DNA from: Acidovorax radicis N35 | GTDB lineage: Bacteria; Pseudomonadota; Gammaproteobacteria; Burkholderiales; Burkholderiaceae_C | Length of the DNA stretch: 64,000 nucleotides | Direction of reading: 5' to 3' | Assembly: GCF_000204195.1 (NCBI RefSeq) | Contig: NZ_AFBG01000018.1 | Location: forward strand, 744,001-808,000 | Shown here: one piece after another, positions 1 to 8,691 of the stretch | Position numbering within the stretch: the stretch's first letter is position 1 | Layout of the letters: the number at the start of each line of letters is the position of its first letter | Notes under the pieces: model-generated | Databases searched by the model: none | What the model was told of the DNA's origin: nothing | The model's input: only the letters and a program-made list of their open reading frames with translations | Program-made: the position numbers and the translations under genes

Positions 1-340
1 AGTCTTCAACGCTGCGCACGATGAGCTCGGCGCCCAGTTCCTGCGCACGGAAGTCGCGGAAGTCCGTCACTTCCTTGAAGTTGTGGCCCGTGTCGATCAT
101 GAGCAGCGGGTAGGGAATGCCACCGCCGCTGGCCTTGGTGCCAAAGGCCTTTTCCGCGCATTTGAGCATGACGAGCGAATCCTTGCCGCCCGAAAACAGC
201 AAGGCGGGGCGCTCAAAGGCGGCGGCCACTTCGCGCAGGATGAAGATGGTTTCTTCTTCCAGAGCATCCAGGTGCGAGTTGTTGAGGTGATAGCTCATGT
301 TGTTGTTCTGCAGCTGTGCTGCATCGGTGCGGGCGTTCAT
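1..340 (-). CDS. cysD: Sulfate adenylyltransferase subunit 2 (partial, 3' end outside window)
   Basis: This is the N-terminal part of CysD, the ATP-sulfurylase subunit that, with the GTPase CysN, adenylylates sulfate to APS. The PP-loop signature FSGGKDS is visible near residue 50, followed by LVMLKC and an IDTGHNF segment, all typical of the family. The reading frame is open to the left edge, so the C-terminal half and presumably cysN lie outside. I chose the ATG at 340, which gives a short family-like leader before the MSYHL start at 298. It follows cysH by 19 bp and is the last visible gene of the cys operon. Confidence 0.93.
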   Translation of the reverse strand, partial: MNARTDAAQLQNNNMSYHLNNSHLDALEEETIFILREVAAAFERPALLFSGGKDSLVMLKCAEKAFGTKASGGGIPYPLLMIDTGHNFKEVTDFRDFRAQELGAELIVRSVED

Positions 341-359
341 GGTCGGATCTGCGGCGGAG

Positions 360-983
360 TCAGTGGGCAAGATGCAGCCCACACTCGCGGTTGTCTTCGC
401 CCTTGGTGGGGTCCACGTAGTCGAAGTTGTTGGGCAGGCCGTGCTTGACGCAGTATTCGTGCAGGTCCTTGGACGACCAGTGCAGCAGCGGTGCCACCTT
501 GATCAGGCCATCGGGGTTGATGCTGACCGGGTCCATCTGTGCGCGCACGGCGGTGTCGGTGGCACGCAGTGCGGTGAACCACACCTTGGGGGCTGTCTCG
601 CGCAGGGCACGGGCAAAGGGCTCCAGCTTCACTTCCTCGGTGAAGAAGGCGTGGCGTGGGTCGTCCAGGGCTGGTGTTGCGCCTTCTACCGCTTCGCGGT
701 GTGCGCGTGAGCGGCGTGGCAGGTAAATCTGCAGCTTCAGGCCCAGTTGCTTCGTCACTTCGTCGGCAAAGCGGTAGGTGGCCTCGGTGTTGTAGCCATT
801 GTCCATCCAGACCACCGGCACATCAGGGTTCACCTGCGTGACCATGTGCAGGATCACCGCTTCGAAGGGGCGGAAATTGGTGGTGACGATGGATCGTTCG
901 CCCAGGCCCAGCGCCCAGGCTACCAGGCCGGGGGCGTTGCGGCCGAGTTCGGCGTTGACGAGTGTGAGGTCGAATTGGCTCAT
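360..983 (-). CDS. cysH: Sulfonucleotide (APS/PAPS) reductase without Fe-S cysteines
   Basis: The protein (207 aa) reduces activated sulfate to sulfite in the cytoplasm. The C-terminal catalytic ECGLH motif is present. The paired cysteines that bind the 4Fe-4S cluster in most bacterial APS reductases are absent: the equivalent stretch reads HAFFTEEVKLEPFARAL, and the whole protein has only two cysteines. It may therefore be PAPS-specific or a cluster-free APS reductase. A longer frame opens at 1046, but the ATG at 983 begins the conserved region and avoids overlap with the upstream gene. It lies between a DUF934 gene and cysD in the same operon. Confidence 0.9.
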   Translation of the reverse strand: MSQFDLTLVNAELGRNAPGLVAWALGLGERSIVTTNFRPFEAVILHMVTQVNPDVPVVWMDNGYNTEATYRFADEVTKQLGLKLQIYLPRRSRAHREAVEGATPALDDPRHAFFTEEVKLEPFARALRETAPKVWFTALRATDTAVRAQMDPVSINPDGLIKVAPLLHWSSKDLHEYCVKHGLPNNFDYVDPTKGEDNRECGLHLAH

Positions 984-1023
984 GGTGTGGGGTTCTAAGG
1001 TATACGTGGGCTCAGGGCTGCAC

Positions 1024-1419
1024 TCAAGCAGCAGCCCGGCTGACAAACAGCGGCTGGGGGTTCACGGCATCGCCCTGGTAAAAGCCCGGGAACAGCGCAA
1101 ACTGGCGCTGCGCATCGGCAGCGTCCACGCCCTCGGCCAGCACGGCGCTGCTGAAACCCGTGCGCTGCATCTGCACCAACTGGTCGATCAGCACGTCGCC
1201 CGTGGCGCGGATTTCGCCCTGAAAGCCACGGCGGCGGCGCAGCAGGAAGGCCTGGCTGAAGGCGCGGCCATCGGTGAAGTTGGGGAAGTGCAGGTCCACA
1301 CGTTCCACACCATCGAGCGGCAGGGCCATGGCGTCGGCATCGTTGGGCAGGGCCACGGTGCGGGCGTCACCCTCTGCGGGCGGCTGGTGGTCTTGGGCGG
1401 CGAGTAGTTTCAACATCAT
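1024..1419 (-). CDS. DUF934 family protein, sulfite reductase-associated
   Basis: This 131-aa protein matches DUF934, a small family that in many proteobacteria sits next to cysI and cysH. No catalytic function is established; the constant linkage suggests a role in assembly of, or electron supply to, sulfite reductase (inference). The segment VDLHFPNFTDGRAFSQAFLLR is the most family-like part. It lies 35 bp after cysI and 40 bp before cysH. Two ATG codons are adjacent at the start and either could be used. Confidence 0.85.
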   Translation of the reverse strand: MMLKLLAAQDHQPPAEGDARTVALPNDADAMALPLDGVERVDLHFPNFTDGRAFSQAFLLRRRRGFQGEIRATGDVLIDQLVQMQRTGFSSAVLAEGVDAADAQRQFALFPGFYQGDAVNPQPLFVSRAAA

Positions 1420-1454
1420 GTCTGTGGGGCTGTGCGGTACGGCGCTGTGCGGGC

Positions 1455-3239
1455 TCAGGCGGCAGCGGTTTCTGGTTCTTTGTGGCGCGCTTGCTTGGCG
1501 GCTTCCTTGAACGGGTCCAGGCCTGTGCGGCGCACGGCCGACTGGAAGGTCTCGCCTGGTTCGCGCAGGTCTCGGTACGTGCCGAGCACGGCCTCGATCA
1601 CGTCGGGCACTTCGGCGGCAGAGAACGAGGGGCCAATCACCTTGCCGGCCACGGCCGCGCCCGACAGGTCAGAACCGTCGGAGCCGCCCAGCGTGACCTG
1701 GTACCACTCCTTGCCGTCCTTGTCGACGCCCAGGATGCCGATGTGGCCGCTGTGGTGGTGGCCGCAGCTGTTGATGCAGCCGCTGATGTGCAGGTCGATC
1801 TCCCCGATGTCATCGAGCTCGTCCAGGTCCTGGTAGCGCTGGGTGATGGCCTCTGCGATGGGCAGCGAGCGGGCGTTGGCCAGCGCGCAGAAGTCGCCGC
1901 CGGGGCAGGCGATCATGTCGGTGAGCAGCTGCACGTTGGCGCTGGCCAGACCCAGGGCCTTGGCTTCTTGCCACAGGGCAAACAATTGGCTGCCGTGCAC
2001 CCAGGGCAGCAGCACGTTCTGGTCGTGCGTCACGCGGGCTTCGCCGGCGGAGTATTTGTCCACCAGGTCGGCCAGGGCGATCAGCTGCTCGCTGGTGGCA
2101 TCGCCGGGCGACTGGCCCGGGCGCTTGAACGACAGCGTGACGGCGCGCAGCTGCGGATTTTGGTGGGCGTGCACGTTGCGTTTGAGCCAGCGGCCAAACA
2201 TCACATGCTCGGCAGCCTGGGCGTCCAGTGAGGCCTGCAGGGCAGCGGGGGGCACGTCGGCAATGTCGGCCAGCTTGGGGGTGACAAAGCAGGCGGCCAC
2301 GCGGTCGAACTCGGCCTGGGGAATGGTGTGTGGGCCACCGTCGATCTCCACGATCTGGCGGTACTCTTCTTCCACGTCGTCGATGTACTGCTGGCCCTCG
2401 GCCTTGACCAGGATCTTGATGCGTGCCTTGTATTTGTTGTCGCGGCGGCCATGCTCGTTGTACACGCGCACGATGGCCTCGATGTAGTTCATGACCTGGT
2501 TCCAGGGCAGGAACTCGCGGATCACTGTGCCGATCACGGGTGTGCGGCCCATGCCGCCGCCCACGAACACCTTGAAGCCGATCTCGCCAGCGTCGTTCTT
2601 GAGCACGTGCAGGCCCACGTCGTGCCAGCCCGTGGCAGCGCGGTCATCCTTGGCGCCGCTGATGGCGATCTTGAACTTGCGCGGCAGAAAGGCGAACTCG
2701 GGGTGCAGCGTGGTCCACTGGCGGATGATTTCCGCATAGGGGCGCGGGTCCACGATCTCGTCCACGGCGATGCCGGCCAGCGCGTCGGTGGTGGTGTTGC
2801 GGATGCAGTTGCCGCTGGTCTGGATGCCGTGCAGCTGAACGCTGGCCAGCAGGTCCATTACGTCCGCGCTTTTGGACAGCGGAATCCAGTTGAACTGCAC
2901 ATTGGTGCGGGTGGTGAAGTGGGCGCAGTTCTTGGGCAGGAAGGTGGTACCCAGCTTGCCCTGGCCTTCCATGGCGGCCTTGAAGACGGCCGCTTCGGGT
3001 TCGTCGTATTCGCGGGCAATTTGCGCCAGCACGCGCAGCTGGCGGCTGGCGATTTCGCCATAGGGCACGGCCACGCGCAGCATGGGCGCATAGCGCTGCA
3101 CATACCAGCCGTTTTGCAGGCGCAGCGGGCGGAAGTTGTCTTCCGACAGCTTGCCGGTCTGCCAGCGCGTGAGCTGGTCACGGAACTGCCGTGCGCGCTG
3201 CTGCACAAATTGTTGGTCGAATTCGGTGTATTGGTACAT
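1455..3239 (-). CDS. cysI: Assimilatory sulfite (or nitrite) reductase, siroheme and 4Fe-4S hemoprotein
   Basis: This 594-aa hemoprotein should reduce sulfite to sulfide by six electrons. The cluster and siroheme ligands are visible as a Cx5C motif at C445/C451 and a Cx3C motif at C488/C492 in GCINSCGHHH. Two ferredoxin-like half domains flank each catalytic domain, as in the family. The frame is open as far as 3827, but the ATG at 3239 starts the conserved MYQYTEFDQQF sequence 11 bp after tauE ends. Sulfite rather than nitrite as substrate is inferred from cysH, cysD and DUF934 beside it. No flavoprotein subunit gene is present here, so ferredoxin is the likely donor. Confidence 0.92.
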   Translation of the reverse strand: MYQYTEFDQQFVQQRARQFRDQLTRWQTGKLSEDNFRPLRLQNGWYVQRYAPMLRVAVPYGEIASRQLRVLAQIAREYDEPEAAVFKAAMEGQGKLGTTFLPKNCAHFTTRTNVQFNWIPLSKSADVMDLLASVQLHGIQTSGNCIRNTTTDALAGIAVDEIVDPRPYAEIIRQWTTLHPEFAFLPRKFKIAISGAKDDRAATGWHDVGLHVLKNDAGEIGFKVFVGGGMGRTPVIGTVIREFLPWNQVMNYIEAIVRVYNEHGRRDNKYKARIKILVKAEGQQYIDDVEEEYRQIVEIDGGPHTIPQAEFDRVAACFVTPKLADIADVPPAALQASLDAQAAEHVMFGRWLKRNVHAHQNPQLRAVTLSFKRPGQSPGDATSEQLIALADLVDKYSAGEARVTHDQNVLLPWVHGSQLFALWQEAKALGLASANVQLLTDMIACPGGDFCALANARSLPIAEAITQRYQDLDELDDIGEIDLHISGCINSCGHHHSGHIGILGVDKDGKEWYQVTLGGSDGSDLSGAAVAGKVIGPSFSAAEVPDVIEAVLGTYRDLREPGETFQSAVRRTGLDPFKEAAKQARHKEPETAAA

Positions 3240-3250
3240 CGTGGAGCCAC

Positions 3251-4054
3251 TCAGATCAGAATCAGTTTGAAGCCTGCCCAGGCCAGCAGGATGGACAAGG
3301 CGGAGCGAATCAGGCGCTCGGGCGTGCGGGTCACCAGGCGCGAGCCCAGCCAGATGCCCGGCAGTGAGCCAGCCAGTAATTGTGCAAGCAAAGGCCAATC
3401 GACCGAGCCCAGCGAAGCGTGTCCCAGACCAGCCACGAGGGTCAATGGCACGGCGTAGGCGATGTCGGCGCCAATGATGCGCGGCAGGGGCAGCATGGGG
3501 TAGACCAGCAGCAGCACGGTGACGCCAATGGCGCCCGCACCCACCGAGGTAAAGGTGACCAGCGTGCCGATCACGGCGCCCATCAGGATGGGCAGACTCC
3601 AGTGGCGGGGGCGTGTGGGGTCGCCAGCGTGGTTTTTGCGGGCTGCGGCTTCGGCCGCCTGGCGCTGTGCAGAAAACGCAACCACCTTGTAGAGCGTGGC
3701 CGCCGCCGTCAGCAGCAGGGCAAAGCCCAGGGTGGTGGTCATGACACGCTGGGCGATGCCGCTCGCGGGGCCCATCACCTTGAGGGCCCACAACGCCAGC
3801 AGCGCGGCCGGAATGCTGCCCGCGCAAAGCTGGCCCACCACTTTCCAGGGCACCAGGCGCTGGCGGGCCAGGCTCACGGTGCCGCCCATCTTGGTGAAGG
3901 CCGCAAACAGCAGGTCGGTGCCCACGGCCATGTGGGGCTTGACGCCAAAGAAGAAAATCAGGATCGGCGTCATCAGCGAGCCGCCGCCCACACCCGTCAG
4001 GCCTACGATCAGCCCGACAGCAAAGCCCGCAAAAACAAACGCCAATTCATGCAT
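3251..4054 (-). CDS. TauE/SafE family sulfite exporter, membrane protein
   Basis: This 267-aa inner-membrane protein belongs to the TauE/SafE (DUF81) family. The N-terminal GLTGVGGGSLMTPILI segment is the family signature, repeated in divergent form in the second half, and about eight hydrophobic segments can be seen. Family members export sulfite, sulfoacetate or related anions. As first gene of the cys operon it may relieve sulfite excess or import sulfate (inference). The reverse-strand promoter would lie in 4055-4169. Confidence 0.88.
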   Translation of the reverse strand: MHELAFVFAGFAVGLIVGLTGVGGGSLMTPILIFFFGVKPHMAVGTDLLFAAFTKMGGTVSLARQRLVPWKVVGQLCAGSIPAALLALWALKVMGPASGIAQRVMTTTLGFALLLTAAATLYKVVAFSAQRQAAEAAARKNHAGDPTRPRHWSLPILMGAVIGTLVTFTSVGAGAIGVTVLLLVYPMLPLPRIIGADIAYAVPLTLVAGLGHASLGSVDWPLLAQLLAGSLPGIWLGSRLVTRTPERLIRSALSILLAWAGFKLILI

Positions 4055-4169
4055 GGGTGCGAATGTAGGGGACGGGCTTATGGATGCAAACTATTGTTTT
4101 GCTCTGCCAATATGCTCAATTTCTTATAAGCAAGTGTTGGCGTGGGTTTTTAAAGGGTTTTGGTACGGG
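4055..4169. promoter_or_regulatory. Upstream region of the cys operon, candidate CysB-type promoter
   Basis: This short AT-richer stretch lies between the divergently placed starts and ends of the cys operon and mnmC. Read on the minus strand it contains TTGCTTATAAGAAATTGAGC followed by an AT-rich run, resembling the TATAAG-containing half sites seen before other sulfur genes in this window. Assignment to CysB or Cbl is an inference. Confidence 0.4.
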
Positions 4170-6131
4170 CTACAGGCGCTCGGTGCCCAGCGCCCTGGCC
4201 AGCCTTGCGTCCAGCGGCAAGGGTTCGCTTTGCAGGCGGGCGGCCAGCAGTTCGCCGCACAACAGGGCCAGGGTCAGCCCCCGCGCACCCATGGCGGTGT
4301 TGACCCAAAGCCCCCGAAGGTCCGTGGCGTCCACGGGGCCGACGATGGGCAGGCGATCCGGCGCGGTACAACGCACGGCGGCCCAGGACTGCACGGCAGG
4401 GGCTGCCGCAGGCCCCTCTTCAGGGTCTGATGCCGCGAGGGGGGTGGAGAGCGCCCGGGCAAATGCGGGTTCCAGCTCCGGGGCTATCCCGGGCAGCAGG
4501 CCCTGCAGCTTGGCCCAGTTGGTGGCGTGGGCCGCCTGGACATCGGCGGCGGTGGGGGGCAGGGCCTCGACGTCGCGTTCAAAAGTGGAGCCCATTACCC
4601 AGCCGTGGTGGCCTATGAGGTTGTCTTCCAGCGGAAATCGAGGGACCAGGTTGCCGTTGCCATTGGCCGGAAACGGCAGCAGTGGCGCCGCAGGGTCCGT
4701 ATGCACGCCCCAGGACACCTGCCCCCGCACCGGCTGCAAAAGCCAGCGGTGGTTGAGCAGCGGGAGGCTGCCCGCGCCCGCCGCGATGACCACGGTGGGC
4801 GCCTCGGCCAGCACCTTGCCCTGGGCGTCCAGCGCCTGCCAGATGGAGGTCGCTGGGCTGCCGTCGGCGGCAGGGCGCTCGGTGCGCCGCAACTGCGCCA
4901 CCTGGCAGCCGCCTTGCCAGCGTATGCCGGGCTGCGCCAGCAAGGCCCTGGCCAAACGCGCAGGGCGAACCCAGCCCGCCTGGTGGTGCCAGCAGGCCGT
5001 GGCATCGGTGGGCAATTGGGCCTTCGCCAGCGTGGCAGGTGATGCAGGCTCGCTCCAGGCCGCGCCCGGCCCGTCTGCCCAGCCGGGGGGCAGGCCGGGT
5101 GTGCCATCGGTGCGGTGCTCCAGCACACCGCAATGCGCCCAGTCCACGCCCTCGCTCAGCAGCCAGCGGGCCTGCTCCAGCGTGGTGCGGATGCCGCTGC
5201 GCGACAGGCGCGAGAGCACGCTGTCATCCGGCGACACATGCGGCGCAAACACCCCAGCGGGCAGGGCCGATGCGCCTGCGGCGGGCTCGGGGGCCTGGTC
5301 CAGCACCATGACCTGCCAGCCGCGCCGCGCCAGGCTGGCGGCGGTGGCCGCGCCCGCAATGCCGCCGCCGATCACGATGCAGGGGCCGGGCAGGGCGGGG
5401 TCGGCCGTGGCCACAGGCTGGCGCGTGGTCCGCGGTTCCCAGCGCGGGTTGTAGGTGGCGTGCAGGTTGTCGCGCTTGGGCGGCACGCCGGGCACACGGG
5501 TCACTTCAAAGCCACATTGCGCTAGGGCATCGCGCACAGCGCGTGCGATGGTCCAGGTGGCGAGCTGTGTACCGCGACGGCAACAGCGCGCTACGGCCTT
5601 CAGGGTGTGCAGGTCCCAGTTTTCGGGGTTCCGTTGGGGGCTGAAGCCGTCGAGGTAGATGGAATCCACCGTCAGGTTCTGCTGGCGCAGCATGGCCTGG
5701 GTGTCGCCCACATACAGGGTGAGCAGCACCCGGCCGTCATCAAAACGCAGGCGGTGCACGCCCGGCAGCAGGCCCCACCATTGCTGGTGCAGTGCTTCTG
5801 CCAACTGGGCCAGCTCAGGGTGGACCGAGGTGGCACGCAGCAGATCGGCTGCACTCACGGGCCAGGCTTCTGTCGATACGAAGTGCAGCAGCGTGGGCCG
5901 CGCGGGGTCGGCCCGCCAGGCGGCCCAGGTCACCAGGAAGTTCAGGCCAAAGCCAAACCCTGTCTCCAGAATGCGCCATTGCGGCTGCCCCGCCCAGGCC
6001 TCGGGCAGGCCACAGCCGTTCAGAAACACCCGGCGGGCCTGGTCCAGGCCGCCGTTTTCGCTGTGGTAGCGGTCGCCGAAGCGGGGGCTGTAGGGGGTGC
6101 CGTCCGGCAGCCACTCGATGGGTTCAGTCAT
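4170..6131 (-). CDS. mnmC: Bifunctional tRNA mnm5s2U biosynthesis protein MnmC
   Basis: MnmC carries out the last two steps of wobble uridine modification: an FAD-dependent oxidase removes the carboxymethyl group from cmnm5s2U and a SAM-dependent methyltransferase adds a methyl group. At 653 aa it is close to the usual length. The N-terminal domain shows the SAM motif LETGFGFGLNFL near residue 55 and the DGFSPQRNP motif; the oxidase domain opens with VIGGGIAGAATAASLARRGW near residue 252. It is a housekeeping gene with no link to the sulfonate genes except that its substrate is a thiolated tRNA. Confidence 0.96.
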   Translation of the reverse strand: MTEPIEWLPDGTPYSPRFGDRYHSENGGLDQARRVFLNGCGLPEAWAGQPQWRILETGFGFGLNFLVTWAAWRADPARPTLLHFVSTEAWPVSAADLLRATSVHPELAQLAEALHQQWWGLLPGVHRLRFDDGRVLLTLYVGDTQAMLRQQNLTVDSIYLDGFSPQRNPENWDLHTLKAVARCCRRGTQLATWTIARAVRDALAQCGFEVTRVPGVPPKRDNLHATYNPRWEPRTTRQPVATADPALPGPCIVIGGGIAGAATAASLARRGWQVMVLDQAPEPAAGASALPAGVFAPHVSPDDSVLSRLSRSGIRTTLEQARWLLSEGVDWAHCGVLEHRTDGTPGLPPGWADGPGAAWSEPASPATLAKAQLPTDATACWHHQAGWVRPARLARALLAQPGIRWQGGCQVAQLRRTERPAADGSPATSIWQALDAQGKVLAEAPTVVIAAGAGSLPLLNHRWLLQPVRGQVSWGVHTDPAAPLLPFPANGNGNLVPRFPLEDNLIGHHGWVMGSTFERDVEALPPTAADVQAAHATNWAKLQGLLPGIAPELEPAFARALSTPLAASDPEEGPAAAPAVQSWAAVRCTAPDRLPIVGPVDATDLRGLWVNTAMGARGLTLALLCGELLAARLQSEPLPLDARLARALGTERL

Positions 6132-6144
6132 GAGAACGGCAAAA

Positions 6145-6163
6145 GGCCGGCGTGGCGCCGGCC
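6145..6163 (-). terminator. Rho-independent terminator hairpin after yggX
   Basis: An 8-bp GC-rich stem (GGCCGGCG/CGCCGGCC) with a 3-nt loop is followed on the minus strand by TTTT. It sits 14 bp upstream of the mnmC start, so it would separate yggX transcription from mnmC. Confidence 0.65.
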
Positions 6164-6217
6164 TGTTGGAAAGAGAAGGCGGTTTTTACCGCGAACCGCT
6201 CCGGGGTGTGTTGCGCT

Positions 6218-6376
6218 GCGTCACGCACTGGGCGGGACGTATCCCGCTGCAGCGTCTGCGCCGCTGCCAAAGAAGTGGTTTTGGCGAAACCATTTTTCGC
6301 AGTGCTTCACTACGTTACGCACTGGGCGGGACGTATCCCGCCGCGGCGTCTGCGCCGCCGCCGAAGAAATGGTTTT
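6218..6376. repeat. Imperfect 65-bp direct repeat: duplicated yggX 3' end
   Basis: Positions 6218-6282 and 6312-6376 are near-identical 65-bp copies offset by 94 bp. The right copy is the last part of yggX with its TAA stop. Read on the minus strand, the left copy still encodes the same tail ([19 protein letters not shown]) and a TGA stop. It is therefore a silent duplicate of the gene end lying downstream of the real gene. Confidence 0.85.
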
Positions 6377-6587
6377 CCATCTGCCGGGCCAGGTACTGGC
6401 GGGCGCGGGCGTCGGCCAGGTTCAGGCGGTTTTCATTGACCAGCATGGTCTGGTGCTTGAGCCAGCCGGCCCAGGCTTCCTTGCTCACGCTCTCCCAGAT
6501 GCGCTTGCCCAGTTCGCCAGGGTAGGGGGGGAAGTCGAGGCCTTCGGCTTCCTTGCCGAGCTTGATGCATTGAACGGTGCGTGCCAT
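6315..6587 (-). CDS. yggX: Fe(II)-trafficking protein YggX (oxidative damage protection)
   Basis: YggX-family proteins are about 90 aa, protect Fe-S clusters from oxidation and are thought to help iron traffic. The start [20 protein letters not shown] with its single conserved Cys7 is diagnostic, and [12 protein letters not shown] follows. The last 17 residues, rich in Gly and Ala, extend beyond the usual family end and are also encoded in a second downstream copy. It is monocistronic by context. Confidence 0.94.
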   Translation of the reverse strand: MARTVQCIKLGKEAEGLDFPPYPGELGKRIWESVSKEAWAGWLKHQTMLVNENRLNLADARARQYLARQMENHFFGGGADAAAGYVPPSA

Positions 6588-6745
6588 GGGGTGTTTCCTT
6601 GTATGGAGCGAGCAAACAGGGGTTGCTCAGATGTTTTGGATATAAAGAACTGAAATCTCAGTAGTTCCAGTTTTGAAGAGGGCCTTCCAGAATGCGTTTC
6701 ATCGGTGTTTTGCACCGAAATACATTCCCAAAAAAGAGGCCTCCA
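6588..6745 (+). promoter_or_regulatory. sbp promoter and leader with a stem-loop
   Basis: The region holds an AT-rich segment GGATATAAAGAACTG near 6639, similar to TATAAG sequences before other sulfur genes here, and a leader hairpin TCGGTG-TTTTG-CACCGA at 6702-6718. A role of CysB in activation is plausible but inferred. Confidence 0.4.
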
Positions 6746-7768
6746 ATGAACTTTCGCCGCGACTTTATCAAGTTTCCCTTCGCTGCCGCCCTGGTGGGCA
6801 GTTTGGCCCTGACGGCATTGCCGTCGTTTGCACAGTCTGTGACGCTGCTCAATGTGTCGTACGACCCCACCCGCGAGTTGTATGTGGAGTTCAACCAGGC
6901 TTTCTCCAAGCACTGGAAGGCCAAGACCGGCCAGGACGTGACCATCAAGCAAAGCCATGGCGGCTCGGGCAAGCAGGCGCGCTCCATCATTGACGGGCTG
7001 GATGCCGACGTGGCCACCCTGGCGCTGGCTGGCGACACCGACGCGCTGCATGCCAACGGCGGCTGGATCCCGAAGGACTGGCAAAAGCGCCTGCCGCACA
7101 ACAGCTCGCCCTACACCTCCACCATCGTGCTGGTGGTGCGCCAGGGCAACCCCAAGGGCATCAAGGACTGGGACGACCTCATCAAGCCCGGCATCAGCGT
7201 GATCACGCCCAACCCCAAGACCTCGGGCGGTGCCCGCTGGAACTACCTGGCCGCCTGGGAATTCGCCAAGCGCAAGCTGGGCAGCGATGCCAAGGCCAAG
7301 GACTTCGTGGCCAAGCTGTACGGCAATGTGCCGGTCCTCGACACGGGCGCGCGTGGCTCCACCATCACCTTTGCCCAGCGCAACCAGGGTGATGTGCTCA
7401 TCGCCTGGGAAAACGAGGCCTACCTGCTCGAAAAGGAATTCGGCGCCAAGTTCGACGTGATCGCCCCCTCAATCTCCATCCTGGCCGAGCCCGCCGTGAC
7501 CGTGGTGGACAAGAACGTGGACAAGAAGGGCACGCGCGCCGTGGCCGAGGCCTACCTGCAGTACCTCTACACCGAAGAGGGCCAGGACATCGCTGGCAAA
7601 CACTTCTACCGCCCGGCCGTGTCTGACAAAGCCAAGGCCAAGTACGCCAAGCAGTTCCCCAAGCTGAACCTGTTCACCATCAACGATGCGTTTGGTGGCT
7701 GGGACAAGGCGGCCAAGGACCACTTTGCGGACAACGCCAGCTTCGACCAGATCTACACGCGGAAATAA
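6746..7768 (+). CDS. sbp: Periplasmic sulfate-binding protein
   Basis: This 340-aa protein is the binding component of a sulfate/thiosulfate ABC importer. It has a cleavable signal peptide of about 29 residues ending PSFA-QS. The family blocks [26 protein letters not shown] and [13 protein letters not shown] are all present. I chose the ATG at 6746 because it begins a normal signal peptide; an in-frame ATG at 6692 would add 18 residues. The permease and ATPase genes (cysTWA) are not adjacent, so it must work with a transporter encoded elsewhere. Confidence 0.93.
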   Translation: MNFRRDFIKFPFAAALVGSLALTALPSFAQSVTLLNVSYDPTRELYVEFNQAFSKHWKAKTGQDVTIKQSHGGSGKQARSIIDGLDADVATLALAGDTDALHANGGWIPKDWQKRLPHNSSPYTSTIVLVVRQGNPKGIKDWDDLIKPGISVITPNPKTSGGARWNYLAAWEFAKRKLGSDAKAKDFVAKLYGNVPVLDTGARGSTITFAQRNQGDVLIAWENEAYLLEKEFGAKFDVIAPSISILAEPAVTVVDKNVDKKGTRAVAEAYLQYLYTEEGQDIAGKHFYRPAVSDKAKAKYAKQFPKLNLFTINDAFGGWDKAAKDHFADNASFDQIYTRK

Positions 7769-7772
7769 GTTC

Positions 7773-7834
7773 ACCCCGCCTGAGCGGGTGGGGTGGTGCC
7801 CCAGCCTCGGCGAACCCCGCCCGAACGGGCGGGG
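7773..7834 (+). terminator. Tandem GC-rich hairpins after sbp
   Basis: Two hairpins follow sbp. The second, at 7815-7834, is a 9-bp perfect stem CCCCGCCCG/CGGGCGGGG with a 2-nt loop. No U-tract follows directly; a T6 run comes 18 bp later. They may slow or end transcription before ssuE. Confidence 0.45.
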
Positions 7835-7860
7835 AGGGGCACTGCTCGTCCATTTTTTAT

Positions 7861-7920
7861 AAGAAATCAGCCTCTGGCGCTTGTCTGTAAAGCGCTGATA
7901 GCTATCAAAACAGTAGTATA
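7861..7920 (+). repeat. Dispersed AT-rich repeat, copy 1
   Basis: This copy contains the stem GGCGCTT/AAGCGCT around 7876-7896 and the tail GATAGCTATCAAAA. It ends about 10 bp before the ssuE start, so its AT-rich tail may form part of the ssuE promoter. Confidence 0.8.
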
Positions 7921-7928
7921 GGAACGAT

Positions 7929-8519
7929 ATGTCCGCCTTGCTCATCGCCGGCAGCCCTTCAGAGCGCTCACGTTCTGCCGCCTTGCTCGATGCCGTGGCC
8001 CAGCGCCTGTCGGTGCGGGGTGCGCTGGTGGACCGCGTCCACATCCGCGACCTCTCGCCCCAGGCGCTGCTGCTGGCCGATTTTGGCCACCCCACGGTGG
8101 TGGGGGCTATCGACCAGGTGGCCCAGGCCCGCGTGCTGGTGGTGGCCACGCCGGTCTACAAGGCGGCTTACAGCGGCGTGCTCAAGGTGTTTCTGGACCT
8201 GTTGCCCCAAACGGCACTCAAGGGCAAGGTCGTGCTGCCCCTGGCCACGGGCGGCAGCCCGCACCACATGCTGGCACTGGACTATGCCCTGCGCCCGGTG
8301 CTGCAGTCGCTCGGCGCCAAAAGCATCTTGCCGGGCATCTATGCCACCGATGCCCAGGTCACGCTGACGCCCGAAGGCTCCTACCATCTGAACGACGACA
8401 TTGCCACCCGGCTGGACGAGGCCGTCAATGTGCTCGTGACCGAAACCCTGCGGCCATCGCCCGCCCAGGCCACACGGTTTGCGCCCGTGCATTTCTCCCA
8501 GGTGCGATGTAGCGTCTGA
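7929..8519 (+). CDS. ssuE: NADPH-dependent FMN reductase for alkanesulfonate monooxygenase
   Basis: SsuE supplies reduced FMN to SsuD. This 196-aa flavodoxin-like protein shows the FMN phosphate loop AGSPSERSRSAALL at residues 7-20 and the TPVYKAAYSGVLKVFLDLLP segment of the SsuE/MsuE family. It is the first gene of the ssu operon, 160 bp after sbp. The intervening DNA carries a hairpin and a dispersed repeat copy. Confidence 0.93.
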   Translation: MSALLIAGSPSERSRSAALLDAVAQRLSVRGALVDRVHIRDLSPQALLLADFGHPTVVGAIDQVAQARVLVVATPVYKAAYSGVLKVFLDLLPQTALKGKVVLPLATGGSPHHMLALDYALRPVLQSLGAKSILPGIYATDAQVTLTPEGSYHLNDDIATRLDEAVNVLVTETLRPSPAQATRFAPVHFSQVRCSV

Positions 8520-8691
8520 CGCCAGCTCGGCGCTGCGGCAGGCCCGCAGTGCCAGCGCCACCTTCCTTCCCCTTCTTTCACCTTCTTTGATTTTTGCTGC
8601 GCCGGGTGCGCGGGCAGGGCGGCGTGCCGCCTGCTGCAAGCCCGGCTCCGGCGCCCACCCTTTGTTGTGCATCGCACTCGGAATTCGCACC

